The notes: generated by a model not told the origin, from the letters alone. A stretch of DNA of 64,000 nucleotides from Bacillus sp. AFS088145 (GCF_002564465.1 NZ_NUUX01000027.1:16059-80058), one strand, 5' to 3'. Counted from the stretch's first letter, positions 8,909 to 17,693 are shown. Numbers and translations: made by a program.

Positions 8909-9877
8909 ATGAAATTAGGTGTATTTACGGTATTATTTGCGAATTTATCATTTGAAGAAATGCTTGATAAAGTTGCACACTCCGGACTAAAGGCTGTTGA
9001 AATAGGAACTGGTTGTTACCCTGGGAATGCACATTGTCCGTTAAATGATTTATTAGAAAGTGAGCAACTCAGAAAGGAATATATTGAAAAAGTTGAAAAA
9101 CGTGGATTAACGATTAGCGCTTTTAGTTGTCATGGTAATCCATTATCACCTGATAATGAGTTTGCGAAGGAATCCCATGAAGTACTTGCTAAAACGATTA
9201 AACTTGCTTCGCTATTAAGTGTACCAGTTGTAAATTGCTTTTCTGGAACAAGTGGTGACCATGAAGAAGCAAAGTATCCAAGCTGGCCTGTAACTGCTTG
9301 GCCAAATGAATATAGAGATGTACTAAATTGGCAATGGGAAGAAAAGTTAATTCCTTATTGGAAAGAAATGGGCAAATTTACGGAAGATCATCAAGTAAAA
9401 ATTGGGCTAGAACTGCATGGTGGCTTTTTAGTTCATACTCCATATACATTATTAAAATTGCGCAAAGAAACTAGCGATGCAATTGGTGCTAACTTGGATC
9501 CTAGTCATCTTTGGTGGCAAGGGATTGATCCTGTAGCAGCGATTAAAATACTTGGAAAAGAAAATGCGATTCATCATTTCCATGCAAAAGATACCTATAT
9601 CGACCAAGATAATGTAAATATGTATGGTTTAACTGATATGCAACCTTATGGTGAAGTTCAAACTAGAGCTTGGACATTCCGATCAGTAGGCTGTGGACAT
9701 AGCTTGAAAGATTGGTCCGATATGATGAGTGCACTACGTACTTTCGGATATGATTATGTTGTTAGTATTGAACATGAGGACCCGATCATGTCGATTGAAG
9801 AAGGTTTTTCTCGTGCCGTTAAAAACTTACAGTCCGTATTAATAAATGAAGAGCCATCACAAATGTGGTGGACTTGA
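8909..9877 (+). CDS. sugar phosphate isomerase/epimerase-like TIM barrel
   Basis: About 322 residues, a second xylose-isomerase-like TIM barrel in the operon, longer than the first. Marks: MKLGVFTVLFANLSFEEML start, SAFSCHGNPLSPD, VVNCFSGTSGD, LELHGGF, NLDPSHLWWQGIDP, IHHFHAKDT, and VSIEHEDP near the end, giving the usual Glu/Asp/His metal site. An upstream in-frame ATG at 8888 is 4 bases after the previous stop; GGAG at 8895-8898 favours the ATG at 8909. It probably acts on the product of one of the two dehydrogenases. Confidence 0.88.
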   Translation: MKLGVFTVLFANLSFEEMLDKVAHSGLKAVEIGTGCYPGNAHCPLNDLLESEQLRKEYIEKVEKRGLTISAFSCHGNPLSPDNEFAKESHEVLAKTIKLASLLSVPVVNCFSGTSGDHEEAKYPSWPVTAWPNEYRDVLNWQWEEKLIPYWKEMGKFTEDHQVKIGLELHGGFLVHTPYTLLKLRKETSDAIGANLDPSHLWWQGIDPVAAIKILGKENAIHHFHAKDTYIDQDNVNMYGLTDMQPYGEVQTRAWTFRSVGCGHSLKDWSDMMSALRTFGYDYVVSIEHEDPIMSIEEGFSRAVKNLQSVLINEEPSQMWWT

Positions 9878-9917
9878 TAAAAGATAGGTAACCAATCCAA
9901 AAAAAGTTGGTGTGAAA

Positions 9918-10946
9918 ATGGAAAAATTAAGAGTTGCGATAATTGGTTGTGGAAATATTTTTTTAATGCATGCACAACCAGCTTTTATAAGAAAAAATGT
10001 AGAATTGATAGCGGTTTGTGATATTAAAGAAGAGCGAGCAAAAGAGAAAGCTGGACAATTCAAATGTGCTTATTATACAAACTATCTGGAGCTTTTTGAG
10101 AAAGAAAATTTAGATGTTATTCATATTTGCTTACCACATTATTTACATGCGCCGGTTGCAATTGAAGCCGCAAAACGAAAAATCCATGTTCTTACTGAAA
10201 AGCCAATGTCTATTCATTATTCTGATGCACAAGAAATGGTAGAAACAGCAAAAAATAATGGAGTAACATTAGGTGTCATTTTTCAAAATAGGTATAATCC
10301 AGGTTCAGTTCTAATTAAAGAAATGCTACAAAATGGTACTTTAGGCAAAATAAAATCTGGAAAACTATCAGTAACATGGGACCGTTCTGACGAGTACTAT
10401 TTAACTAGTGATTGGAAAGGGACTTGGGAAAAAGAAGGTGGAGGGGTGGTCATTGACCAAGCTATTCATACGATGGATTTAATGCGATGGTTCGTTGATG
10501 ATGAGATTGAATATGTCGACGCGACAATTAGTAATAGAGCACATGAAATGATTGAAGTTGAGGATTGTGCAGAAGGAGTTATCAAGTATAGAAACGGAGT
10601 AGTTACGGCATTTCATACGATAAACTATTATTCATATGATGCACCAGTTACGATTGAACTGCATTGTGAAAATGGAATTGCTAAAATGGTTGCTGATCGT
10701 GGAGTAGTCTCTTTAAAAGATGGAAGAGAGTTCGTTGCCGATAACAATCCTAATGAAACCTTTGATTACGGCAATGGTGCAAAAGGATATTGGGGCGTTA
10801 GTCATGTAAAACAGATTAATAATTTTTATGAATCATTGGATTATCATTCCCAGTTACATATTACTGGTGAAGAAGCGATGAAAACGCAAAAAATGATTTG
10901 TGCAATCTATGAATCAGGTAAGAAAAAAGAGAGAATTTATTTATAA
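9918..10946 (+). CDS. Gfo/Idh/MocA-family oxidoreductase
   Basis: About 342 residues, the last gene of the sugar operon. Rossmann glycines GCGNI at about residues 10-14, EKP at 94-96, and GGGVVIDQAIHTMDLMRW carrying the catalytic residues. It is clearly a paralogue of the first dehydrogenase but not a close copy, suggesting two different oxidation or reduction steps. The ATG at 9918 is preferred over the GTG at 9912. A strong terminator follows. Confidence 0.9.
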   Translation: MEKLRVAIIGCGNIFLMHAQPAFIRKNVELIAVCDIKEERAKEKAGQFKCAYYTNYLELFEKENLDVIHICLPHYLHAPVAIEAAKRKIHVLTEKPMSIHYSDAQEMVETAKNNGVTLGVIFQNRYNPGSVLIKEMLQNGTLGKIKSGKLSVTWDRSDEYYLTSDWKGTWEKEGGGVVIDQAIHTMDLMRWFVDDEIEYVDATISNRAHEMIEVEDCAEGVIKYRNGVVTAFHTINYYSYDAPVTIELHCENGIAKMVADRGVVSLKDGREFVADNNPNETFDYGNGAKGYWGVSHVKQINNFYESLDYHSQLHITGEEAMKTQKMICAIYESGKKKERIYL

Positions 10947-10984
10947 ATTATTTTAATCCCTCAAAATATAATCGTTTGACGAGA

Positions 10985-11045
10985 AAAAGCAAATGATGTG
11001 GACTGTTTTTGTGGACTGTTTTGTTCACGTTGTTTGCTTTTTTTA
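10985..11045 (+). terminator. strong intrinsic terminator of the sugar operon
   Basis: AAAAGCAAATGATGTGGAC pairs with GTTCACGTTGTTTGCTTTT (19 positions, several wobbles) followed by T. The loop carries two direct copies of GTGGACTGTTTT. Confidence 0.85.
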
Positions 11046-11112
11046 TTTTTTAAAGGCATTACCGTTATATTAAAAGTTTTTAATTTTACTATTTTTTAAT
11101 AGATAAACTTGG

Positions 11113-11168
11113 TTGACCCTACTAATGAAAACGCATATAATTTTAAATATAATCAGGTGAAACGTTTC
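11113..11168 (+). promoter_or_regulatory. orphan sigma-A promoter with palindromic operator
   Basis: TTGACC (11113-11118), exactly 17 bases, then TATAAT (11136-11141). A perfect palindrome GAAACGTTTC lies at 11159-11168, just past the expected start point, in the style of LacI-family operators with a central CG. A weak cre-like match (TGAAAACGCATATA) lies in the spacer. No intact gene follows, only a 51-codon frame and a hairpin, so the promoter seems to have lost its gene or to drive a short RNA. Confidence 0.55.
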
Positions 11169-11204
11169 GATAGTTGTTTTTATTGTATTTAATAGACTAA
11201 TTCG

Positions 11205-11360
11205 ATGTACAATCTCCTCTTCTATTTCCCAATCAACTTAAATGAATTCGCTTTAAGCGAGTATCTTTTAGCAACAAAGGATTTTAGTATATTAACTGAA
11301 GAAATTTCATTTACCGAACGTAGTACATTTAGATTAAACTACAAAAAAGTACAAAAATAG
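11205..11360 (+). other. 51-codon reading frame downstream of the orphan promoter
   Basis: An ATG-started frame (MYNLLFYFPINLNEF...) with no ribosome binding site. Its second half has normal protein-like composition, so it may be the C-terminal scrap of a deleted gene. Function unknown. Confidence 0.25.
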
Positions 11361-11399
11361 GATAGAAATAGCAGATACCATATCTGCTTTTCTATCCTT
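11359..11399 (+). terminator. hairpin, possible terminator
   Basis: AGGATAGAAATAGCAGATA pairs with TATCTGCTTTTCTATCCT with one bulge. The T tract is poor, so it may be an RNA-stabilising hairpin rather than an efficient terminator. Confidence 0.45.
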
Positions 11400-11445
11400 C
11401 ATTTAAACCACCACAATTAGGCATAAAATAACTAATATGATAGGG

Positions 11446-11664
11446 TTACTTACGAGATAATTCTATCTGATTCTTAATACTCTCAGTTAATAGGAACTCG
11501 GTGTTCTGCCAGTCAGGATAGAGTTGCATCATTTTCTGTTTTGCCTTATCCTCTGTCTCTGATATTTGGACTACGTTCAGTAAATCATCCATGTACTTCT
11601 TATCAATTTCAAAAATTGATATATCCCTATGAGAATAGTTGTTGTGGATATCATTATCCGAATA
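11446..11664 (-). pseudogene. C-terminal remnant of an unknown protein
   Basis: The minus strand stays open for 72 codons with protein-like composition (YSDNDIHNNYSHRDISIFE at the start, LYPDWQNTEFLLTESIKN near the end) but has no start codon at its beginning; the first ATG (codon 27) has no ribosome binding site. It looks like the tail of a truncated gene. I do not recognise the family. A plus-strand frame over part of this span (11541-11774) has a poor composition and is not believed. Confidence 0.35.
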
Positions 11665-11902
11665 TTATATTTCTACACGTATTCTTATGTATTGTTAATT
11701 GGTACTATTACAACAAAGCTGAAAAATACGTTATTTCACAAACTTACTTTTCTAGCAAACTAATATTAAATTAGCTATATAAATTAAGATAGATATATTA
11801 TACCTTTAGCAATATTAAGGGTATATACGGTACTTTTTTGTGCTTATGGTACTTCAAAGTTCCTATTTATTTCTTGCTAAAATTTTACAATGAGAAATTT
11901 AG

Positions 11903-12016
11903 TTATGTTCACAAATCCATCCAAATTTGTATTCATTTATATCTTGCAAGTGTGCGTTTGAGATAGGAATACCAACTTTATTTAAATAGTGATTTAAAAG
12001 TCTAATCTTACTTTAC
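11903..12016 (-). pseudogene. short C-terminal remnant of an unknown protein
   Basis: 37 codons open on the minus strand (RLLNHYLNKVGIPISNAHL, ending FGWICEHN) with protein-like composition, no start and no ribosome binding site. It probably belongs to the same decayed locus as the remnant at 11446. No other gene is visible between 10947 and 12157. Confidence 0.28.
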
Positions 12017-12157
12017 ATCTTCAGTTCATATTTAAATTTATGTAAACCAAAAAAGAGCCACTAATAAAGGTCTTCGTCGAATATACACTTCAAAGCGGTG
12101 TTTGAATATGATGGGTATATATGGAAAATAATACTTTTTTTTGAAAAGAGGTATATT

Positions 12158-12991
12158 ATGAATCATTTATCGAGGATGCCAGTTCAACAAAATGACACAG
12201 AGGCGTCTGACAGTGTTAAAAGAATACAAATTCAACAGATGAATGAAAATCCGACGGTTCATGAATATCGATCGATTGATGAGTTTGAAGGTATGTTGCG
12301 AAATAATATCACTTTAAGTGCTAGAGCTATGTTTCAAAATAGATTAAGCTTTGCAGTATTTGCAAGATCACGATGTAATCCAATGTACTGGCAATTAATG
12401 AGAACAGGAGGATTCCTATTAAGGCAAGGTGTAAGACCATCTGACGCGATTAATGATATTTACTTTAATAGTTCGTTATATGCGTTTGAATGTGCAACGG
12501 CAATGGTCATTATCTATTACCATGCGGTCCTAAATCTGATTGGTGAAAACCTATTTAATCAAATTTTTCAAAACATCTATTTATACGGCTGGCATACTGA
12601 TCCTGACTTAGGAATAGGTGCCCAGTATTCTGACCGAATTTTACCTGGAGATATCGTATATTTTAATAATCCAGAATTTAATCCACTAACCCCTGAGTGG
12701 AGAGGAGAAAATGCAGTTGTTCTAGGTGATGGTACGTATTTTGGACATGGATTAGGGATAATGACAGCCGAACAAATGATTTTTTCACTAAATAAAATGA
12801 GATGGCCAGGTGCATATCGGTCTGCCTATCTTTCTAATTCTGTTACTAGACCGAATTTTAAACATTTGGCAGAATTATCAAGTTGGCAACGAGACTATTC
12901 AATTAATAAAAATAAGAATATAGTCTTACATCATAACCAAAGTTCGATTTCATTTGATATTTATCTGTATTTGTTAAATTACTTAATGTGA
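12158..12991 (+). CDS. tgl: protein-glutamine gamma-glutamyltransferase (spore coat transglutaminase)
   Basis: About 277 residues. The core matches Bacillus Tgl: YAFECATAMVIIYYHAVL with catalytic Cys112 next to Glu111, then LPGDIVYFNNPEFNP, EWRGENAVVLGDGTYFGHGLGI with the catalytic His, and a GAYRSAYLS end. Tgl forms glutamyl-lysine cross-links between spore coat proteins, so the organism is a spore former. Both ends extend past the 245-residue B. subtilis enzyme; the extra C-terminal tail of about 30 residues is hydrophobic at the end. A GTG at 12098 is in frame, but GAAAAGAGG supports ATG 12158. Confidence 0.92.
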   Translation: MNHLSRMPVQQNDTEASDSVKRIQIQQMNENPTVHEYRSIDEFEGMLRNNITLSARAMFQNRLSFAVFARSRCNPMYWQLMRTGGFLLRQGVRPSDAINDIYFNSSLYAFECATAMVIIYYHAVLNLIGENLFNQIFQNIYLYGWHTDPDLGIGAQYSDRILPGDIVYFNNPEFNPLTPEWRGENAVVLGDGTYFGHGLGIMTAEQMIFSLNKMRWPGAYRSAYLSNSVTRPNFKHLAELSSWQRDYSINKNKNIVLHHNQSSISFDIYLYLLNYLM

Positions 12992-13028
12992 TATTCAATA
13001 GTTATAGTTAATACTTAAACAAAACCAA

Positions 13029-13073
13029 AGTGAGGTCTTGGCTGATTTTTTTGCCTAAACCTCACTATTTTTA
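13029..13073 (+). terminator. terminator of tgl
   Basis: AGTGAGGT pairs with ACCTCACT, with an inner GGC/GCC pair, followed by ATTTTTAT. Confidence 0.75.
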
Positions 13074-13273
13074 TAATATTTCCATTAATATAAGTCCCAA
13101 TATTCCTTTTACTACTTAATCTATTTAAAATAAAAATTAATCGGTTATATAATCGATTTCTTGTTTCAAAAAAGGAAAGTCAAATGATGAATAAATCTAC
13201 TGTAAAAGAAATAATTTTTTAGTGTATCCAAAATTTCTTTATGAAATAAATTGCAGAAAATGAAGGTGATTGA

Positions 13274-13871
13274 ATGATTATTTATAAAGGTACACCAATG
13301 ATTGAAACTAAAAGACTTAATTTAAGAAAAATGGAAATGAATGATGCAAATAGAATGTTTGATTACATATTCTCAGATCATCGTGTAATGGATAATTTAA
13401 TCAAAGGACCACATAAATCGACTTCCGAAACAATCAATCGATTGACTGAAATTACTAGCCAATATGAGAGCGATAAGTTTTGTTATTGGGGTATAGGAGT
13501 AAAAGAATGTGGTGAATTAATTGGAACGATTGACCTATATAATATCAATGAAGATACCGAAAACTGTGAGGTTGGATACGACATCGGATTTAGTTGAGGA
13601 ATCAAGGCTATGGAACAGAAGCATTATATACAGTTGTTGAATTTGCATTCCGTTTTATGAATATTCATAAAATATCGGCAACACATACTATCGATAACCC
13701 TACATCTGGTAAAATTATGGTAAAAGTGGGGATGAAAGTGAAGGAATTATTCGCCATATGGTTCGAAAAAATAATCAATACAAGGATTGTGGAATCTATG
13801 GGATTCTCCAACAGGAGTATTTAGAAACGAATTTGCCTGATCAATCATCAATATTGAACAAAATAGATTAA
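13274..13871 (+). pseudogene. broken GNAT N-acetyltransferase gene
   Basis: A RimJ/RimL-like GNAT gene split by two frameshifts. The first part (13274-13597) gives IETKRLNLRKMEMND up to VGYDIGFS. A missing G at about 13594 (AGTTGAGG instead of AGTTGGAGG) breaks the motif GFSWRNQGYGTEAL, which continues in the next frame. A second shift near 13740 moves the last part (GIIRHMVRKNNQYKD to LNKID) to another frame. All three frames join into one sensible acetyltransferase of about 198 residues. The ATG has an AAGGTGA site. Two separate lesions make real decay more likely than a read error. Confidence 0.8.
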
Positions 13872-13884
13872 AAATCTTTTCCTT

Positions 13885-14292
13885 ATGAAAAATCAAACGG
13901 AAAATTGGAGACCGATTATCTTCATTGGGATCGAATATACAAATCTACAATTAACTTAATTGAAGAAATACCAATTAAAAATTGGAGTACTGATTCAGTT
14001 AATAAATTTTTATTTATTTTAGCAAGAGATTATGAGTGTGAGAACATTATAGACCAGTTAATTGATCATCCTATTCAACTGATTGAATTAGCTAAACACT
14101 CATTATTATTCAATGATTTTTAGGGCTAGATGGTAAATTGCATTTGGACTAGGAGAAACTACTGATAATGTAATAGAGGTTAAAATACCCTTGCAAAAAT
14201 ATATACTTGATGAAGTAGAATATGTCAGTAGAAAAGCTACATTTGGGCATGAAAATACTAGTTCAACTGGTGTATGCATTAATAAAAAATAA
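13885..14292 (+). pseudogene. broken HEAT-repeat-like gene
   Basis: One decayed gene. Residues LHWDRIYKSTINLIEEIP to LAKHSLLFNDF are in one frame (13905-14123); after a shift at about 14120 the frame continues ARWxIAFGLGETTDN, where x is TAA in place of an expected CAA, and runs on to SRKATFGHENTSSTG. The natural start is probably the ATG at 13885, which is out of frame with the body, a further lesion. The pattern resembles HEAT-repeat proteins of Bacillus. Non-functional. Confidence 0.6.
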
Positions 14293-14308
14293 ACTAGTTC
14301 AGAAATAG

Positions 14309-14614
14309 GTGTATTATGAAGAAATTTGGATTGAAGCCGAACAGTGGTCAAACGAATATGATATATATGATGAAAATACAGATGTTAAAGTAATATTTGA
14401 AAATGGAACAGAAGCGGTTGCAACTTTTATTACAAATAAAAATATTATGAGTTTAAGAGAAAAAAATCAAGCTACGGGCGAGTGTCTGAGTGGGAACTAT
14501 TTTTGAGCAAGTGATATGTTATTGATAGAGGATATAAGTCGGGAAACTATAACAGATATTGTACTTCAACTTCTTAAAGATAATGAATTTTGGTCCGTAT
14601 TTGAAAAATGTTAA
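14309..14614 (+). pseudogene. gene of unknown function broken by a TGA stop
   Basis: GTG-started frame (MYYEEIWIEAEQWSNEYD, later GECLSGNYF) ended at 14504-14506 by TGA, with the same frame continuing ASDMLLIEDISRETI to the TAA at 14612. The expected residue at the stop is Trp (TGG to TGA), as I recall related Bacillus hypothetical proteins reading YFWASDM. The full product would be about 101 residues. Function unknown. Confidence 0.6.
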
Positions 14615-14683
14615 ATAGAATGAGCTTATTCAACTAATGGATACGAGAGTCGTTTGAAAGAAACACCTTATTTGAAAGTCTTT

Positions 14684-14713
14684 AAAAGTCATCTCATAGA
14701 TATGGCTTTTTTT
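14684..14713 (+). terminator. intrinsic terminator
   Basis: AAAAGTCAT pairs with ATGGCTTTT (one wobble), then TTTTT. It closes the broken 14309 gene. Confidence 0.65.
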
Positions 14714-14744
14714 ATTTCAATAAAACTAAGGTGCGACATTACAG

Positions 14745-14858
14745 ATGATTGAAAACTATGAAACAGGATTAAATTGGGATTTATACATGAAAAACGAATA
14801 CGTAAAGAATGGAGCTAAAATATTAGGTTGGAAACGCAATAACTTAATTACTTCCTAA
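14745..14858 (+). other. 37-codon reading frame, possible gene remnant
   Basis: ATG-started frame MIENYETGLNWDLYM to LGWKRNNLITS, with AAGGTG about 11 nt upstream and a terminator right after it. It may be a small gene or the N-terminal part of a lost one. Not recognised. Confidence 0.3.
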
Positions 14859-14873
14859 ATTTATCTGAGGTGT

Positions 14874-14919
14874 AAAAGTGGGCAATGGAAGTTCAAAATA
14901 CTTCAGTGCTCACTTTTTA
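14874..14919 (+). terminator. intrinsic terminator
   Basis: AAAAGTGGGCA pairs with TGCTCACTTTTT, with an inner GAAGT/ACTTC pair. It follows the 37-codon frame. Confidence 0.75.
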
Positions 14920-15100
14920 TAAGTAAAAATATAACTTTTCTCATTTAGGTACAAAGGGTGAAAAAAATGTAGAGAAATTTTACTTAATTTTGATAAAATT
15001 AAAATATGCATTATATTTCATCTACATTTAATCTAAACATAATTAAAGTGAAAAATAGAAAAAATTGGCTTTTTGGTATACATAGAATGGAGGATATGGG

Positions 15101-16057
15101 ATGGCGGGAATAAAAGATATTGCCAAAGAAGCTGGTGTTTCCATTTCAACGGTGTCATATGCATTGAATGGTAGCCCAAAAGTAACAGAAGAAACTAGAA
15201 GCAGAATCATAAAGATCGCAAATAGTTTAGGTTATGTTCCTAATGCAGCGGCAAGAATGTTAAAGGTTAAAGAAACAAAAATTATTGGGTTTTTTTTAGC
15301 TGATTATGGAGGTTATTTTTACGGACCACTTTTAAGAGGAATGAGAGAAGCTTTAAATGACAAAGGGTATGAATTAATTGCTTGTTCTGGTGTGCAATCA
15401 CATCGACTTCTACTTGAAAAAGTAATTGACGGTGGAATCATTTTAGATCAGGCCTTTTCAGATGAAGAACTTTTAGATTATGCTGAAAAAAATTATAAAA
15501 TGGTAGTGATGGATCGAGAATTACAGCACAACAATATTAAAGGAGTTCTATTAGAGAATAATGGCGGAGCTAAGTTAGCGATTAAAGAACTTCTTAAAAA
15601 TGATGTCAAAAAAGTATATGCTGTAACAGGGCCAGAAGGATCATACGATTCAAGTAAACGTATGGAAGGTGTTCGAGAAGAATTAGCAAATTATCCTGAA
15701 ATTGAGTTAATTGAAATCGATGGAAATTTCATGAAAGATTCAGGAGAGTTAGCAGCAAAACAAATCTTTTCAAATTATACTGAACCAAGTGCAATTTTCT
15801 GTTTAAATGATGAAATGGCAATTGGGATCTATAACTATCTACAAGATACAGATTATAAAGTAGGTAAAGATGTTTTTATTGTAGGATTTGATAATATTGA
15901 ATTATCACAATATGTTTCACCAAGATTAAGTACAGTATCTTATTCTACATTTGATTGGGGTTCATTAGCAGCTAAAAATTTATTGAAACTCATATCTAAC
16001 GAAGTTGTTGAGAATAATAAAATTGAAGTTTCATTAACTGTTGGTGGTTCTTCTTAA
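15101..16057 (+). CDS. LacI-family transcriptional regulator
   Basis: 318 residues. N-terminal HTH and hinge (IKDIAKEAGVSISTVSYALNG, then NSLGYVPNAAARML) followed by a periplasmic-binding-protein-like sensor domain (IIGFFLADYGGYFYGPLLRG, IFCLNDEMAIGIYNYL, IVGFDNIELSQYVSPRLSTVSY). The ATG is 7 nt after GGAGG. It is followed by its own terminator and by no sugar gene, so its target is elsewhere; the orphan GAAACGTTTC palindrome at 11159 is one candidate. Family certain, ligand unknown. Confidence 0.9.
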   Translation: MAGIKDIAKEAGVSISTVSYALNGSPKVTEETRSRIIKIANSLGYVPNAAARMLKVKETKIIGFFLADYGGYFYGPLLRGMREALNDKGYELIACSGVQSHRLLLEKVIDGGIILDQAFSDEELLDYAEKNYKMVVMDRELQHNNIKGVLLENNGGAKLAIKELLKNDVKKVYAVTGPEGSYDSSKRMEGVREELANYPEIELIEIDGNFMKDSGELAAKQIFSNYTEPSAIFCLNDEMAIGIYNYLQDTDYKVGKDVFIVGFDNIELSQYVSPRLSTVSYSTFDWGSLAAKNLLKLISNEVVENNKIEVSLTVGGSS

Positions 16058-16097
16058 GTAGAAAATGATATCTAAAATTTAAGTTTTACTTAAAGTG

Positions 16098-16140
16098 ACT
16101 TAAATTTCTCTTAAAAAGAGAGGTTTAAGTTTCTTTTTTT
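16098..16140 (+). terminator. terminator of the LacI-type gene
   Basis: ACTTAAATTTCTCTT pairs with AGAGAGGTTTAAGT around a short A loop, followed by TTCTTTTTTT. Confidence 0.85.
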
Positions 16141-16339
16141 ATGTTAAACCCCAAAAATTTCACATACCGTAATAAATGGGCAAAAATAAGATAAAAACAG
16201 TTTTTAATAGTCAATATTGAACAGAAAACTTAATTTAAAAAGAACATACTTTGGAATTCAACCTCTTTTACTAATATGACAGGAAATTAAGCGGACCATG
16301 TCGAAATATTGAACTATATAAATTCTACCAAAGGACTGA

Positions 16340-16957
16340 GTGCTTTTGAACACATTATTGTTAACAGGTTTTGAACCTTTTCTAAACTTTACAATTAATC
16401 CTACAGAAGAAATTGTGAAAGAGTTAAATAATCAAGAGATTGGAGGGTTTCAAATTATCGGGGCAGTTTTACCTGTTGATTTCAGTACAGCAGGTAAAGA
16501 GTTAATAAAATTGTTTTATACGTATAATCCATCCGCGGTTATATCATTAGGATTAGCAGGTGGTAGATTTAAAATAACACCAGAACGGATCGCCATTAAT
16601 TGCAATGATGGTGCAGCGGATAATAAAGGGAATAAATATGCAGGGGTTTTAATTGATCCAGAAGGTCCGGATGGACTATTTACAACACTTCCAATTCAAA
16701 AGATTGTTAATGAATTAAACAATCACAAATTTCCAGCTGATATATCCAATTCTGCAGGTTCATATTTGTGTAATAACGTAATGTATCAAATGCTTAATGA
16801 ATTAAAAAAAATTAACAAGCAAATACCGAGTGGCTTTATTCATATTCCAGCGTCACATGAAATGGCCGTAATTGATCAGAAGTTGCCAAGCTGGTCGCAA
16901 ACGGATTTGACGAATGCTATAAAGCTTGCAATCGAAGTGATTAGTCTAAATGACTAG
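16340..16957 (+). CDS. pcp: pyroglutamyl-peptidase I
   Basis: 205-residue C15 cysteine peptidase that removes N-terminal pyroglutamate from peptides. TGFEPF lies at residues 9-14, the catalytic triad is Glu82 (PERIAIN), Cys144 (SNSAGSYLCNNVMY) and His168 (FIHIPASH). The start is GTG 16340 or TTG 16346 after AAGGA. It is the first gene of a four-gene operon; its stop overlaps the next start by 8 bases. With the following 5-oxoprolinase genes it turns peptide pyroglutamate into glutamate. Confidence 0.95.
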   Translation: MLLNTLLLTGFEPFLNFTINPTEEIVKELNNQEIGGFQIIGAVLPVDFSTAGKELIKLFYTYNPSAVISLGLAGGRFKITPERIAINCNDGAADNKGNKYAGVLIDPEGPDGLFTTLPIQKIVNELNNHKFPADISNSAGSYLCNNVMYQMLNELKKINKQIPSGFIHIPASHEMAVIDQKLPSWSQTDLTNAIKLAIEVISLND

Positions 16958-17693
16958 CACCAAATTAGATATTTTTCCATTAGGTTGCTCTGGCTTAGTA
17001 TGTTATTTAGGTGATTCGATTTCAATTGAAACAAGTAATCTAGTACATGCTTTCTCAGAATATCTAAAAATTAAATTAATGACGAAAATAACAGCAGTCG
17101 TACCATCTTATCATTCCATTACGATTTTTTATGATTCAATTTACTTTTCATACGCGGAAATAAACCAAGAAATAAAGTGTCATTTTAAACGTTATAATCG
17201 TTCAAAAACTAACAGAGAGCATACAATTTATGAAATTCCCATTTGTTTTAGTTCCACTTTTGGGACAGAACTTCAAAATGTAGCGGAGTATAATAAGCTA
17301 AAAACTGAAGACGTAGTTCGACTTTATCTAGAAAAAATGTATCCCATTTACATGATTGGTTTTATACCTGGGTTTCCATATCTAGGCGGATTAAATCCTA
17401 AATTATCAACTCCAAGACTAATAAAGCCAAAAACAGTTTTAAAGGGGTCGGTTGGGATTGCTGGAAATCAAACAGGTATTTATCCATTTGAATCTCCAGG
17501 TGGGTGGAATATTATTGGACGTACTCCAATTTCAATATTTTCAACGAAAAATAATGGCACAGAAAACTTTAAACCTGGAGATTTAGTGAAATTTTTTGAG
17601 ATTAATATCGAAGCATTTAATCAGATTGAACAGCTAGTGAAAGAGGACAACTATTCAATTAAAAAGGAAGTGCGTGTTATTGATTCACATTGA
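16950..17693 (+). CDS. pxpB: 5-oxoprolinase subunit B (KipI family)
   Basis: 247 residues of the KipI/PxpB family: PLGCSGLVCYLG start, the conserved MYPIYMIGFIPGFPYLGGL segment, TPRL..PKTVLKGSVGIAGNQTGIYP and SPGGWNIIGRTP. PxpABC form an ATP-dependent 5-oxoprolinase (5-oxoproline to glutamate); in B. subtilis KipI also inhibits the sporulation kinase KinA. It overlaps pcp at its start and pxpA at its end by 20 bases, implying translational coupling. Confidence 0.93.
   Translation: MTSTKLDIFPLGCSGLVCYLGDSISIETSNLVHAFSEYLKIKLMTKITAVVPSYHSITIFYDSIYFSYAEINQEIKCHFKRYNRSKTNREHTIYEIPICFSSTFGTELQNVAEYNKLKTEDVVRLYLEKMYPIYMIGFIPGFPYLGGLNPKLSTPRLIKPKTVLKGSVGIAGNQTGIYPFESPGGWNIIGRTPISIFSTKNNGTENFKPGDLVKFFEINIEAFNQIEQLVKEDNYSIKKEVRVIDSH

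Noticed and set aside
11159..11172. cre site for CcpA
   Set aside because: TG and CG are three bases apart instead of four, so it does not fit the cre consensus; it is better read as a LacI-type palindrome.
11541..11774. 77-residue plus-strand protein
   Set aside because: Poor composition, no ribosome binding site, and it overlaps a more protein-like minus-strand remnant.
13594..13824. Separate 76-residue acetyltransferase
   Set aside because: It is the middle part of the frameshifted GNAT gene, joined to the part before it by one missing base.
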